A stretch of 64,000 bases of DNA. Source: Myxococcales bacterium. Its GTDB lineage: Bacteria; Myxococcota_A; Bradymonadia; REDH01. The stretch covers positions 1 to 64,000 of the forward strand of contig JACKDJ010000013.1 in NCBI GenBank assembly GCA_020633625.1. The letters are read 5' to 3'. The position numbers and the translations under genes are program-made. The notes under the pieces are model-generated. The model saw nothing but the letters and a program-made list of their open reading frames with translations, was not told where the DNA came from and did no database searches. Shown in pieces: positions 42,957 through 51,715 of this stretch. The number at the start of each line of letters is the position of its first letter. Position 1 is the first letter of the stretch.

Positions 42957-45833
42957 CTACCGAGCCGGGAGCGAGCGAATCTTCTCGGCGCGTCCGTCGA
43001 GGTGTCGCTTCAGCCACTGCCCTGTGTGACTCTCGGCGACCTCTGCCACCTGAGCGGGCGTGCCGAGCGCAACGACCCTTCCGCCGGAGCGCCCACCCTC
43101 GGGACCGATGTCGATCACGTGGTCGGCGGCTGCGATGAAGTCGAGGTTGTGCTCCACGACGACACAGGTGTTGCCGGCGTCGACGAGGATGTGGAGGACA
43201 TCGAGCAGCCGGCGAACGTCCTCGAAGTGGAGTCCGGTCGTGGGCTCGTCGAGGATGTAGAGCGTCCGCCCCGTGGCGACCTTTGCGAGCTCACGCGACA
43301 GCTTCATGCGCTGCGCCTCTCCGCCAGAGAGCGTCGGCGACGGCTGTCCCAACGTCAGATAGCCGAGCCCGACGTCGATGACGGTCTGCAGAGTCCTTCG
43401 GATCTTGGAGTGCGCCTCGAAGAGGACGACAGCGTCGTCGAAGGGCATGTCCAACACGTCGGCGATGCTCTTGCCGCGGTACCGGACCCGGAGCGTCGCG
43501 TCGTTGAACCGCCGCCCGCGGCACTGGTCGCACTCGACGAGTACGTCGGCGAGGAAGCCCATCTCGATCCGCTGGACGCCCGCGCCAAAGCAGGCCTCGC
43601 AGCGGCCTCCGGCGACGTTGAACGAGAATCGCCCCGGCGCGTAGCCGTAGATCTTCGCGTCCGGCAGCTCGGCAAAGACGGCCCGGATGTTGTCGAAGAC
43701 CTTCGTGTACGTCGCCGGGTTCGACCGCGGGGTCCGGCCGATCGGCGACTGGTCGATCTGAATCAGCTTGTCGATCTGGTCGGCGCCGTCGATCCCAGCG
43801 TGTGTCCCGACCGGGCGCGAGTCGGTGTACAGGCGGTTCGCGAGCGCCGGATGCAGAATGTCGTTCACCAGCGTGGACTTTCCGGCGCCGCTCACGCCGG
43901 TGACACACGTCAGCGTACCCAGGGGGAACGCGACGTCGACGCCTGCGAGGTTGTTGGCGGTGGCGTGTCGGACCGTGATCGATGCGCCGATCCCAGCCCT
44001 CGGCTCGTCGCGGATCGGGACGAGGCGGCGACCCGCGAGGTAGTCACCGGTCAGGTTTCCGTGCGAGCCGGCGAGGTCGCGGCCGAGCCCGGAGAAGGTA
44101 ACCTCGCCACCGTGACGTCCGGCGCCGGGGCCGAAGTCGACGACCCAGTCGGCGGCCTCGATCGTGTCTTGGTCATGCTCGACGACGAGGACGGTGTTGC
44201 CGGCGTCCCGCAGGCGCTCCAGCGTGCGGAGGAGCCTCTCGTTGTCGCGCTGATGGAGCCCGATCGACGGCTCGTCGAGGACATAGAGCACACCGGTCAG
44301 GTCGCTGCCGATCTGTCGCGCGAGGCGAATCCGCTGCGCCTCGCCGCCCGAGAGCGTCGGGCCGGTGCGCGCGAGGGAGAGGTAGCCGAGACCCACGTCG
44401 TCGAGAAAGCGGAGCCGGCTCCGAACCTCGGCTACCAGATCGTCTCCGACGAGGGCGTCCTCGCCAGTCAGCCGCAGGTCTGTCGCCCACGCGATGGCCT
44501 CGGCGACGTCGTCGGCGCATACCTCTGGGAGCGACCGTCCACCGAGCCGAACCGCGCGGGACTCGGGACGAAGTCTCGCGCCATCGCAGTCAGGGCAGGG
44601 TGCGTCGATCAGGTACGCGCCGAGCCTCGCCTGCTGCGTCTCGCTCGTCGCCTGCGCGAGGTCCTTCTCGAGCTTCGCGAGCACTCCCTCGAACTTCCGG
44701 ACGCTGTCACGGGGCGCTCTGCCGGTCGCCCTGCCCGTGACGCTGCCGCCCGCGAGCACGTAGTCGCGCTGCGCGTCGGTCAGCGCCGACCAGGGCTTCT
44801 TCCGGTCGATCCCCGCCGTCGACAGCGCCTGGTCGAGCCGCTTCTGGAAGGCGCGCTGCGCAGAGGTCTGCGGGTTCCGTAGAGGCTCGAGGGCTCCATC
44901 CGCCAGCGAGAGGCTTGGGTCGGGGACCACGCGCGCCGGGTCCATCCGCGGGTGAGTCCCGAGCCCGTGACAGGCGTCGCACCAGCCAACCGGCGAGTTG
45001 AAGCTGAAGCTCTGGTGACTCAGCGTCGGGAACGAGATCCCGCAGTCCGCGCAGTGGCTGTGCGCGGAATAGAACCGCTCCTCACCGTCGTCCTCGCCCC
45101 CGTCGACACGGACGAGCACGCGACCCTCGCCGAGCGCCGCGGCCTGGCGCACGGCATCCGCCAGCCGAGGCTCGACGCCGGGACGCGCGATCAGCCGGTC
45201 CACGACCGCGTCGATGTCGTGCTTGAACGACTTTTTGAGCGCGTCGAGCTCGTCGAGCCGAACGAAGTCGCCGTCGACGCGCGCCCGAGTGTAGCCCTCG
45301 CGGCGCAGGCGCGCGAACAGGTCGCGGAACTCTCCCTTCCGGTTCCGAACCAGCGGAGCCATCAAGATGTACCGGGTCCCTTCCGGCAGCGCCGCGATCG
45401 CCTCCGTGATCTGCTTCGGGGTCGACCCGCTCGCGAGCGCGCCGCACTGCGGGCAGTGCTGCTTGCCGAGGTGCCCGAAGAGCACGCGCAGGTGGTCGTA
45501 GACCTCGGTGATCGTGCCGACCGTCGACCGTGGGTTGTTCGACGCGGTCTTCTGCTCGATCGACACCGTCGGGCTTACCCCGTCGATGCCATCCACGTCT
45601 GGCTTCGACGCGCGCGTCAGGAACATCCGCGCGTAGACGCTCAGGCTCTCGACGTATCGCCGCTGGCCTTCGGCAAAGAGCGTGTCGAACGCGAGCGACG
45701 ACTTGCCGCTCCCCGACACACCCGTGAAGACCACCAGCTTCCGCTTGGGCAGCGCGACGTCGACGTCCCTGAGGTTGTGGACGCGCGCGCCGCGCACGTG
45801 GATGGTGTCGTTCGGACTGCGGCTGTCGTTCAT
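42957..45833 (-). CDS. uvrA: excinuclease ABC subunit A
   Basis: UvrA recognises bulky DNA lesions and loads UvrB in nucleotide excision repair. The 958-aa protein has both ABC ATPase modules: Walker A GVSGSGKSS at 38-46 and a second GVSGAGKST, two LSGGEAQR signature motifs, and zinc-binding pairs CPQC and CxxC in CPDCDGARLRPE and CDQCRGRRFND. The length is typical. The minus-strand ATG has GGAG four bases upstream. It is divergent from the CPBP gene with a gap of only 35 bp, which holds an AT-rich element resembling a LexA site. uvrB and uvrC are not present. Confidence 0.98.
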   Translation of the reverse strand: MNDSRSPNDTIHVRGARVHNLRDVDVALPKRKLVVFTGVSGSGKSSLAFDTLFAEGQRRYVESLSVYARMFLTRASKPDVDGIDGVSPTVSIEQKTASNNPRSTVGTITEVYDHLRVLFGHLGKQHCPQCGALASGSTPKQITEAIAALPEGTRYILMAPLVRNRKGEFRDLFARLRREGYTRARVDGDFVRLDELDALKKSFKHDIDAVVDRLIARPGVEPRLADAVRQAAALGEGRVLVRVDGGEDDGEERFYSAHSHCADCGISFPTLSHQSFSFNSPVGWCDACHGLGTHPRMDPARVVPDPSLSLADGALEPLRNPQTSAQRAFQKRLDQALSTAGIDRKKPWSALTDAQRDYVLAGGSVTGRATGRAPRDSVRKFEGVLAKLEKDLAQATSETQQARLGAYLIDAPCPDCDGARLRPESRAVRLGGRSLPEVCADDVAEAIAWATDLRLTGEDALVGDDLVAEVRSRLRFLDDVGLGYLSLARTGPTLSGGEAQRIRLARQIGSDLTGVLYVLDEPSIGLHQRDNERLLRTLERLRDAGNTVLVVEHDQDTIEAADWVVDFGPGAGRHGGEVTFSGLGRDLAGSHGNLTGDYLAGRRLVPIRDEPRAGIGASITVRHATANNLAGVDVAFPLGTLTCVTGVSGAGKSTLVNDILHPALANRLYTDSRPVGTHAGIDGADQIDKLIQIDQSPIGRTPRSNPATYTKVFDNIRAVFAELPDAKIYGYAPGRFSFNVAGGRCEACFGAGVQRIEMGFLADVLVECDQCRGRRFNDATLRVRYRGKSIADVLDMPFDDAVVLFEAHSKIRRTLQTVIDVGLGYLTLGQPSPTLSGGEAQRMKLSRELAKVATGRTLYILDEPTTGLHFEDVRRLLDVLHILVDAGNTCVVVEHNLDFIAAADHVIDIGPEGGRSGGRVVALGTPAQVAEVAESHTGQWLKRHLDGRAEKIRSLPAR

Positions 45834-45852
45834 GCCGCTCCACTACTTCTCA

Positions 45853-45869
45853 CTGAACATATATTCAAG
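45853..45869. promoter_or_regulatory. candidate LexA-type operator / promoter
   Basis: CTGAACATATATTCAAG lies in the 35-bp gap between uvrA and the divergent CPBP gene. Read from the minus strand it contains GTTCAG, the conserved part of the M. xanthus LexA motif as I recall it, and agrees at about 13 of 16 positions. It also nearly forms GAAC-N4-GTTC. It is the only strongly AT-rich stretch nearby and could serve as the -10 of either gene. Confidence 0.4.
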
Positions 45870-46660
45870 TGTCTGACGCGTCTCCGCCGGTCGCCCCAGC
45901 CCGGACCCCGACCGGCGGAGGCGCGCTCGCGTCTGCGCTCGCGGTCTCGCTCGCGCTGCTCGCGATGAGCATCGCTGCCGGCGTCCCAACCGGCGACGTC
46001 CGTCTGCGAGCGCTGGCAGTGACGGTCCTCGGGGTCGGCGGCGCCGCCGCGTTCGTGCACCGTGTGATGCGCGTCTCCGCGAGGACTCGTCTGCCGAGCA
46101 CGCGCGACGCCGCGCTCGCGGCTGCGACCGGAGTCGCGCTGTCTGCCTTCGGGGCCGGCGCGCTCCTGCTGGAGCGCGCGCTGCTACCCGGTCTGGCAGA
46201 CCGCTTCGCTGCGCGCGAGGTCATGATGGACGCGCTGCTCCGTCGGGACTCCCCGCTCGACACGCTGCTCGTCGTCGTGGTCGTCGTCGCTGCGCCGGCC
46301 CTGGTCGAAGAGCTCCTGTTCCGGGGGCTGCTTCGCTCCGTGATGGCGTCGGCCTCGGTCGCTCAGCGCGTCGCGGTTCTCGGCGGCCTCTTCGGGCTCT
46401 TCCACGTCGACGTCGTGGTGCTGCTGCCGCTCGCGTACGTCGGGGCGATCCTCACCCTCACGGCGGAGCGCTCCGCGGGGTGGACAACCGCAGCGATCGC
46501 CCACGCGGCACTAAACGCCACGAGCGTGTTCGCGCTCGAGCGCGTGAACGCCGACGGCGTCTGGGTTCCCGCCGCGATGGTCATCGCTGGGGCTTGGGCT
46601 GCGGTCGCCGCCGTCGGCGGATTGCGTGGCGCCGATGTCGTACCTGCTCCGCAGAATTGA
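45869..46660 (+). CDS. CPBP-family intramembrane endopeptidase
   Basis: The 263-aa membrane protein has about seven hydrophobic segments and the ABI/CAAX-protease motifs: Glu147-Glu148 in EELLFRG (EExxxR), then FGLFHVD with a His, and AHAALN with a second His. These residues form the glutamate-based active site of Rce1-like proteases. In bacteria the family is linked to peptide maturation or immunity, but the substrate here is unknown. The GTG 45869 start has no ribosome-binding site and sits about four bases after a TATATT-like element, so a leaderless mRNA is possible; a later start cannot be excluded. Confidence 0.85.
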   Translation: MSDASPPVAPARTPTGGGALASALAVSLALLAMSIAAGVPTGDVRLRALAVTVLGVGGAAAFVHRVMRVSARTRLPSTRDAALAAATGVALSAFGAGALLLERALLPGLADRFAAREVMMDALLRRDSPLDTLLVVVVVVAAPALVEELLFRGLLRSVMASASVAQRVAVLGGLFGLFHVDVVVLLPLAYVGAILTLTAERSAGWTTAAIAHAALNATSVFALERVNADGVWVPAAMVIAGAWAAVAAVGGLRGADVVPAPQN

Positions 46661-46685
46661 GCGTCGCCGCGCCCCCGTGTATTGT
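46657..46685 (+). promoter_or_regulatory. putative promoter of the second PP2C gene
   Basis: TTGAGC, 17 bp and TATTGT overlap the CPBP stop codon and lie 41 bp before ATG 46727. Confidence 0.55.
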
Positions 46686-46726
46686 GCCGAGACCACGCCC
46701 TGTGTCGACTCCGCTTCGAGGGCCGT

Positions 46727-47515
46727 ATGCGCGTCCGCTTCGCTGGACTTACCGACGTCGGTCGGTCGCGAGACAATAACGAGGACAACTTCTACATCTC
46801 CGAGGCGGAGCCGCTCTGCGTCGTCGCCGACGGCATGGGGGGGCATAGCTCCGGAGAGATCGCCTCGCTCTTCGCGGTCCGGACCATCAAGGACTTCTAC
46901 GAGCGGACGGCGAACGACCCCAACTTCGAGTCCCTCCTCAAGCGAAAGCTCCCGCCATGGCCGTTCAGCCGGCGGCCGCCGGAGCACCCCGAGGAGCGCC
47001 GTATCGTGCAGGCCGTCCTCCTCGCGAATGAGGTGATCCACGGCTACTCGTCGTCTCGGCCCGAGTGCAAGGGCATGGGGACCACCCTCGTCGGTGCGTT
47101 CTACATCGAGACCGGCATGTACCTCGTGCACATCGGTGATTCGCGGGCGTACGCGATCCGCCGCGGCGGTATCGAGCGGATCACCAAAGATCACTCGCTC
47201 GCCGACGAGTACCTCAACATGGGGATCCTCCGCGCCGATGAGCTCGAGTACTTCCCGTACAAGAACGTCATCACGCGAGCCCTCGGACTGAACGCGAGCG
47301 TCGAGCCCGAGGTGAGCTTCATCACCATCCAGCCGGGAGACATCTTCGTCTTCTGCTCCGATGGGCTCACCGACCCGCTCGGCGACGACGACATCCTCAA
47401 CATCGTCAGCGACAACACCGACGACATCGAGCGCGCCTGCCGAGCTCTCATCGACGCCGCGAACGACGCCGGTGGCCCCGACAACATCACCTGCGTGATC
47501 GCTCAGACCTACTGA
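46727..47515 (+). CDS. stand-alone PP2C Ser/Thr phosphatase
   Basis: ATG 46727 gives a 262-aa protein starting directly with the first PP2C strand; a GTG at 46682 would add 15 residues inside the promoter. All metal-site motifs are seen: SRDNNEDNF, VVADGMGGHSSGEIAS, KGMGTTLVGAF, HIGDSRAYAI, SDGL and GGPDNITC. Compared with the phosphatase at 40203 it has no regulatory domain, and it carries a basic WPFSRRPPEHPEER insertion. It probably opposes Ser/Thr protein kinases, which are abundant in myxobacteria, but none is encoded in this window. Confidence 0.94.
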   Translation: MRVRFAGLTDVGRSRDNNEDNFYISEAEPLCVVADGMGGHSSGEIASLFAVRTIKDFYERTANDPNFESLLKRKLPPWPFSRRPPEHPEERRIVQAVLLANEVIHGYSSSRPECKGMGTTLVGAFYIETGMYLVHIGDSRAYAIRRGGIERITKDHSLADEYLNMGILRADELEYFPYKNVITRALGLNASVEPEVSFITIQPGDIFVFCSDGLTDPLGDDDILNIVSDNTDDIERACRALIDAANDAGGPDNITCVIAQTY

Positions 47516-47579
47516 GCACATCGGCGCAACGCCGCCGCTCGCGACCCGAACACGGCGCCTCCTGCCCACGGAGACGTCG

Positions 47580-48578
47580 ATGGTTTCGTCACACACCCCT
47601 CACGCCCTCGACCCCAAGCTGGTCTCGTGGGTCGCCGGCTCCCCGCGGACCACTGAGCCCCGGGCCGACGTCGCCCGCGACACGCTGGTGCGCGCCAGCC
47701 GAGTATGGGCGGGCGTGCCCGTCGAGCTCGCCCTCGCCAGCGAGCTTCCTCACGAGGTCGCCACCGAGACGCGGGCAGCCGTGCTCTCCTGGGTCGGCTC
47801 CAGTCCGATCGCGCGGCGGCCCTCCGTCGCGATCGTGGGGACGCGGCGCCTGCATGGCGTCTCTGGCACCAGCGTCGCCGAGTTCCTGCACGAACTCGTG
47901 CCTTCGGTCGGCCTCCCCGTCGTCTCTGGCGGTGCGCTCGGCGTCGACACCGTCGCGCACCGCGCCGCCCTCGAGGCCGGCCTCCCCGTCACTGTCGTCA
48001 TCGCAGGTGGGCTGTGTCACCCGTCGCCTGCCTCGAACCGAGCCGACTTCCGCCGCGTCGTCGCCGCTGGCGGCACCGTGGTCTCGGACCGGCCTCCGGC
48101 GATGCCACCTGCGCGGCACGACTTCGTGCGGCGGAATCGTCTCATCGCCGCGCTCGCAGACGTCGTCGTTGTTGCGGCGGCGCCCGAGGCGAGCGGCGCG
48201 CTGGCTACCGCACGGTACGCGGCACAGCTCGGGCGTGTCGTCCTCGCTGTGCCCGGCGCGCCGCGGGATCCGCTGTTCGCGGGGAATCACCAGCTCCTCC
48301 GGCAAGGTGCGCGCATCTGCTGCTGCGCCGAGGACGTCGTCTCGGCGCTCGGCGGCGCCCTCGTTGCTGGCGGCGTGCTGCGGCGCGAGCTGCCCGCACG
48401 GGCGGCGTCGCCTTCTCAGGGGGCGCCCGAGACCGCGATCCCCGACACAGCGCGCCGCGTTCTCGAGCTGCTGCAGGCGAACGGGCACGATGTCGACGCC
48501 GTGATCCGGGCATCTGGGCTCAGCGCCGGCGACGTCCAGGCGTCGGTGCTGGAGCTGGAGCTTGCCGGCGCGATCTGA
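47580..48578 (+). CDS. dprA: DNA-processing protein DprA
   Basis: DprA binds incoming single-stranded DNA and loads RecA in natural transformation. The 332-aa protein has the Rossmann-like core with AIVGTRRLHG, SGGALGVDTVAHRAAL, VVIAGGLCHPSP, RRNRLIAALAD and GNHQLL. The usual SGxA motif is SGGALGVD, a small variation. A C-terminal winged-helix-like region (about 285-332) follows. GGAG lies six bases before ATG 47580. It is the first gene of a block with trmFO, xerC, hslV and hslU. Confidence 0.93.
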   Translation: MVSSHTPHALDPKLVSWVAGSPRTTEPRADVARDTLVRASRVWAGVPVELALASELPHEVATETRAAVLSWVGSSPIARRPSVAIVGTRRLHGVSGTSVAEFLHELVPSVGLPVVSGGALGVDTVAHRAALEAGLPVTVVIAGGLCHPSPASNRADFRRVVAAGGTVVSDRPPAMPPARHDFVRRNRLIAALADVVVVAAAPEASGALATARYAAQLGRVVLAVPGAPRDPLFAGNHQLLRQGARICCCAEDVVSALGGALVAGGVLRRELPARAASPSQGAPETAIPDTARRVLELLQANGHDVDAVIRASGLSAGDVQASVLELELAGAI

Positions 48579-48693
48579 CGGTCTCCTAGGGGCACCGCGT
48601 CTGCAAAGCGGTTCTCGGATCAGCGGCGCTCGACATCCTCTGCCCGCGACGCCGTACGTGCTATCCACGCGCGGCCCGTGCGCAGGAGGATGT

Positions 48694-50076
48694 GTGTTCG
48701 ATGTCGCGATCGTCGGTGGGGGGTTGGCAGGTTCGGAGGCCGCGCTGCAGCTCTCGGCCGCCGGATTCGTGGTTGCGCTCTACGAGATGCGACCGACGCG
48801 GATGACCGAGGCGCACCACACCGAGGGGCTCGCGGAGCTCGTGTGCTCGAACTCCTTTCGGGGCGATGCGCTCTCCAACGCCGTCGGACTGCTCAAGGAG
48901 GAGATGCGCCGCGCCGGGTCGGCGCTGATGGCCGTGGCGGAGCGCTGCTCGGTCCCCGCCGGGGGGGCGCTGGCGGTCGATCGCGATCGCTTCTCGGCCG
49001 AGGTGACCGCACTCGTCGCGGCGGCGCCGAACATCACGGTGCGTCGCGAGGAAGTCGACTCGATCCCGGTCGCCGACGCGCGGCTGACGATCGTCGCAAC
49101 GGGGCCGCTCACCTCACCATCGCTCGTGGCCTCGCTGACGGCCCTCACGGGCTCCGAGCAGCTCTACTTCTACGACTCGATCGCGCCGATCATCGACGCC
49201 GAGTCCATCGACACTTCGATCGTCTTCGCGGCGAGTCGGTACGGGAAGGGAGAGGGCGACGACTACTTGAACTGCCCTCTGTCGCGCGATGAGTACGGTG
49301 CCTTTATCGACGCGATGCTGGGCGCCGAGCTCGCGCCGACCAAGGAGTTCGAAGAGGCGAAGTTCTTCGAGGCGTGCCTTCCCGTCGAGGTCATGGCGGC
49401 CCGCGGCCGGGATACTCTGCGGTTCGGCCCGATGAAGCCGGTGGGGCTCGACGATCCCCGCACCGGCCGTTGGCCTCACGCGGTCGTGCAGCTCCGCACC
49501 GAGAACCTGGAGCGCACGGCGTACAACCTCGTCGGCTTCCAGAGCCGCATGAAGTGGGGTGAGCAGGCGCGCGTGTTCAGGATGATCCCCGGGCTCGAGC
49601 GCGCGGAGTTCCTGCGGTTTGGCTCGGTGCACCGGAACACGTTCGTGCACGGCCCGCGCGTTCTCGGGTCGTGGCTCGAGCTCCGCGCAGACGCCCGGAT
49701 TCGGCTCGCCGGACAGCTCACGGGGGTCGAAGGCTACGTGGAGTCGACCGCGTGCGGCATGCTGGCGGCATGGGGGGCGGCGGCGACGCTGCGGGGCCTG
49801 TCGCTAGAGGCACCTCCGCCGACGACCGCGCTCGGCGCGCTGCAGCGTCACGTGACGGGCGAGCTCGCGTTCGATCCGGCGGCCTACCAGCCGTCCAACG
49901 TGAACTGGGCGATGTTCCCCTCGCCCGATGACGCTCGCGAGCGCGACAAGCGCGTCAAGCGCGAGCGCATGGCGGCTCGCGGCCTCGACGCGCTCGATGT
50001 GTGGCTCGAGGGGGTCGGTGCCGCCGGGCTGCGACGCCCGGGGTTTCGGCGCCACGAGCCGACGGTCAGCGCCTGA
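48694..50076 (+). CDS. trmFO: folate-dependent tRNA m5U54 methyltransferase
   Basis: TrmFO methylates U54 in the T-loop of tRNA using methylene-THF and FAD. Start GTG 48694 was chosen because AGGAGGA ends three bases before it and the protein then begins with the FAD-binding strand FDVAIVGGGLAGSEAA; the longer frame adds unrelated residues. Family motifs include YEMRPTRMTEAHHT, ELVCSNSFRGD, MRRAGS and TGVEGYVESTACGMLA. The length, 460 aa, is typical. The methyl donor is a product of GlyA, encoded in the window. xerC follows. Confidence 0.95.
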   Translation: MFDVAIVGGGLAGSEAALQLSAAGFVVALYEMRPTRMTEAHHTEGLAELVCSNSFRGDALSNAVGLLKEEMRRAGSALMAVAERCSVPAGGALAVDRDRFSAEVTALVAAAPNITVRREEVDSIPVADARLTIVATGPLTSPSLVASLTALTGSEQLYFYDSIAPIIDAESIDTSIVFAASRYGKGEGDDYLNCPLSRDEYGAFIDAMLGAELAPTKEFEEAKFFEACLPVEVMAARGRDTLRFGPMKPVGLDDPRTGRWPHAVVQLRTENLERTAYNLVGFQSRMKWGEQARVFRMIPGLERAEFLRFGSVHRNTFVHGPRVLGSWLELRADARIRLAGQLTGVEGYVESTACGMLAAWGAAATLRGLSLEAPPPTTALGALQRHVTGELAFDPAAYQPSNVNWAMFPSPDDARERDKRVKRERMAARGLDALDVWLEGVGAAGLRRPGFRRHEPTVSA

Positions 50077-50192
50077 CGCGTCGATCTGGCGCGCGCCGGT
50101 GCGGCCGCCCGCGGTCGGTCGGGCGTCCGGCCGGGCCTGAGGAAGAGGCCCGTGAAGTTGCAGCGCGCGCGACACGGACGCACCCTCAGCGC

Positions 50193-51131
50193 ATGTCAGG
50201 CTGGGAGTACGAGATCGCAGAGTTCGTCGAGGTCCTCAGGGCCGAGCGTGGCGCGTCGCCCGAGACGGTGCGGGCCTACGAGGGAGACCTGCGCCATTTC
50301 TTCGAGTGGTCGGCCACGACGCCGAGGGCAGCCACTTGTGCAGCCGAGATCGCGGTGGCGACGGTGCGGGGCTACCTAGCCGCCCACATCCGGGGGCACG
50401 CCCGTTCGACGCTGGCGAGACGGCTCGCGGCGCTTCGGAGCTTCCTTGGAGACCGCGTGCGCCAGGGCCTGCTCGACGTCAACGTCGCCAAGCTGGTCGT
50501 CACACCGAAGCAGCCGAAGCACCTGTGCGAGGTGCTGAGCGTCGACGACGCGGCGACGCTCCTCGACGCGCCGTGCGACGTCGACCGTCCGCTCGCGGTG
50601 CGCGACCATGCCATGTGGGAGCTCGCGTATTCGTCGGGACTGCGCGTGAGCGAGCTTGTCGGTCTCGACCGTCCCGCGCTGGACCTGTCCGAGGGCTGGG
50701 TGCGGGTTCTCGGCAAGGGCTCGAAGGAGCGCGAGGTCCCAGTGGGGGAGGCGGCGCTCGCGGCGCTGGGCGCCTACGTTGCCGACGCGCGCGAGGCGCT
50801 CCTCGATCGCGGCGATCGGCAGACATCCGCGCTGTTCCTCAACTACCGGGGCGAGCGGATCTCGGCGCGGAGCGTGCGTCGCCTGCTCGACGACGCTCAG
50901 CTCCGCGCAGGGACGAAGGGGCGGGTCTCGCCGCACGGGCTGCGTCACTCGTTCGCGACGCACATGCTGGAGGGGGGCGCGGACCTACGTGGGATCCAGG
51001 AGATGCTGGGCCACGCGAGCGTTGCGACGACGGAGCGCTACACGCACGTCACGCTCGACCACCTGAGCCGCGTCTACGATGCCGCGCATCCACGTGCGGC
51101 CCGCCGTCGATTGCCCGCGACGGGTGGGTGA
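50193..51131 (+). CDS. xerC: tyrosine recombinase XerC
   Basis: XerC and its partner resolve chromosome dimers at dif. The 312-aa protein has an N-terminal SAM-like DNA-binding domain (residues 1-105) and a catalytic domain. The catalytic set is complete: Arg151 (SGLRVSEL), Lys175 (GKGSKER), His248 and Arg251 (HGLRHSFATH), His274 (MLGHAS) and Tyr283 (ERYTH). The start at ATG 50193 places the protein at normal length. No att site or integrase cargo is near, so this is the housekeeping enzyme. Its position before hslVU matches codV-clpQ-clpY in Bacillus. Confidence 0.95.
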   Translation: MSGWEYEIAEFVEVLRAERGASPETVRAYEGDLRHFFEWSATTPRAATCAAEIAVATVRGYLAAHIRGHARSTLARRLAALRSFLGDRVRQGLLDVNVAKLVVTPKQPKHLCEVLSVDDAATLLDAPCDVDRPLAVRDHAMWELAYSSGLRVSELVGLDRPALDLSEGWVRVLGKGSKEREVPVGEAALAALGAYVADAREALLDRGDRQTSALFLNYRGERISARSVRRLLDDAQLRAGTKGRVSPHGLRHSFATHMLEGGADLRGIQEMLGHASVATTERYTHVTLDHLSRVYDAAHPRAARRRLPATGG

Positions 51132-51138
51132 TTAGGCT
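51111..51138 (+). promoter_or_regulatory. putative hslV promoter
   Basis: TTGCCC, 16 bp and TAGGCT overlap the xerC stop codon, 46 bp before the hslV ATG. Confidence 0.45.
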
Positions 51139-51184
51139 CGCGCGTCGGCGCGGTGCGCGCCTTCGATCGAGTCTAGGAGTGCGA

Positions 51185-51715
51185 ATGTTCAAGGGAACGA
51201 CGATTCTGTCGGTCCGCTCCGGCGGCCACGTCGTGGTGGCGGGCGACGGGCAGGTGTCGCTGGGCAACACGGTGATGAAGGCCTCGGCGCGGAAGGTGAG
51301 GCGCCTCGTCGACGGCTCCGTCATCGTCGGATTCGCCGGCAGCACCGCCGACGCGATGACGCTGTACGAGAAGCTCGAGGGGAAGCTGAAGGAGTACAAC
51401 AACAACCTGACGCGCGCGGCCGTGGAGCTCGCGAAGGACTGGCGCTCCGACAAGTACCTGCGCAGGCTCGAGGCGATGCTCGTCGCCGCCGACCGCGACC
51501 AGACGTTCGTCCTCTCCGGGACCGGCGACGTGCTACAGCCAGACGAGGGTATCGTCGCGATCGGGTCCGGCGCCGGATACGCCCTCGCTGCGGCTCGAGC
51601 GCTGAAGCGGTCGACCGAGCTTGGGCCTCGCGAGATCTGCCAGCAGGCGATGGGGATCGCGGCCGAGATCTGCGTGTTCACCAACGACCAGCTCACGATC
51701 GAGGAGCTCCGATGA
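51185..51715 (+). CDS. hslV: HslV peptidase
   Basis: HslV forms the twin hexameric proteolytic core of the HslUV (ClpQY) protease. The 176-aa protein starts at ATG 51185 with AGGAG five bases upstream. A short propeptide MFKG precedes the Thr that becomes the N-terminal nucleophile (TTILSVR). Further family motifs: AGDGQVSLGNTVMK, RRLVDGSVIVGFAGSTADA, IAIGSGAGYALAAARAL-like segment and EICVFTND. Its stop overlaps the hslU ATG, so the two subunits are coupled. Confidence 0.97.
   Translation: MFKGTTILSVRSGGHVVVAGDGQVSLGNTVMKASARKVRRLVDGSVIVGFAGSTADAMTLYEKLEGKLKEYNNNLTRAAVELAKDWRSDKYLRRLEAMLVAADRDQTFVLSGTGDVLQPDEGIVAIGSGAGYALAAARALKRSTELGPREICQQAMGIAAEICVFTNDQLTIEELR

Noticed and set aside
48580..48660. 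A tRNA-Cys-like stretch (CACCGC, CTGCAAA, GCGGT) between dprA and trmFO
   Set aside because: The anticodon stem needs a 9-nt loop, position 33 is not U, and neither the T-arm nor the acceptor stem pairs. At most it is a decayed relic or chance.
48562..48693. A longer start for trmFO inside the end of dprA
   Set aside because: The AGGAGGA sequence just before GTG 48694 and the family's normal N-terminus decide for the shorter form.
50193..51131. xerC as the integrase of a mobile element
   Set aside because: It lies in a conserved housekeeping block, and no att repeats, phage genes or cargo genes are near.
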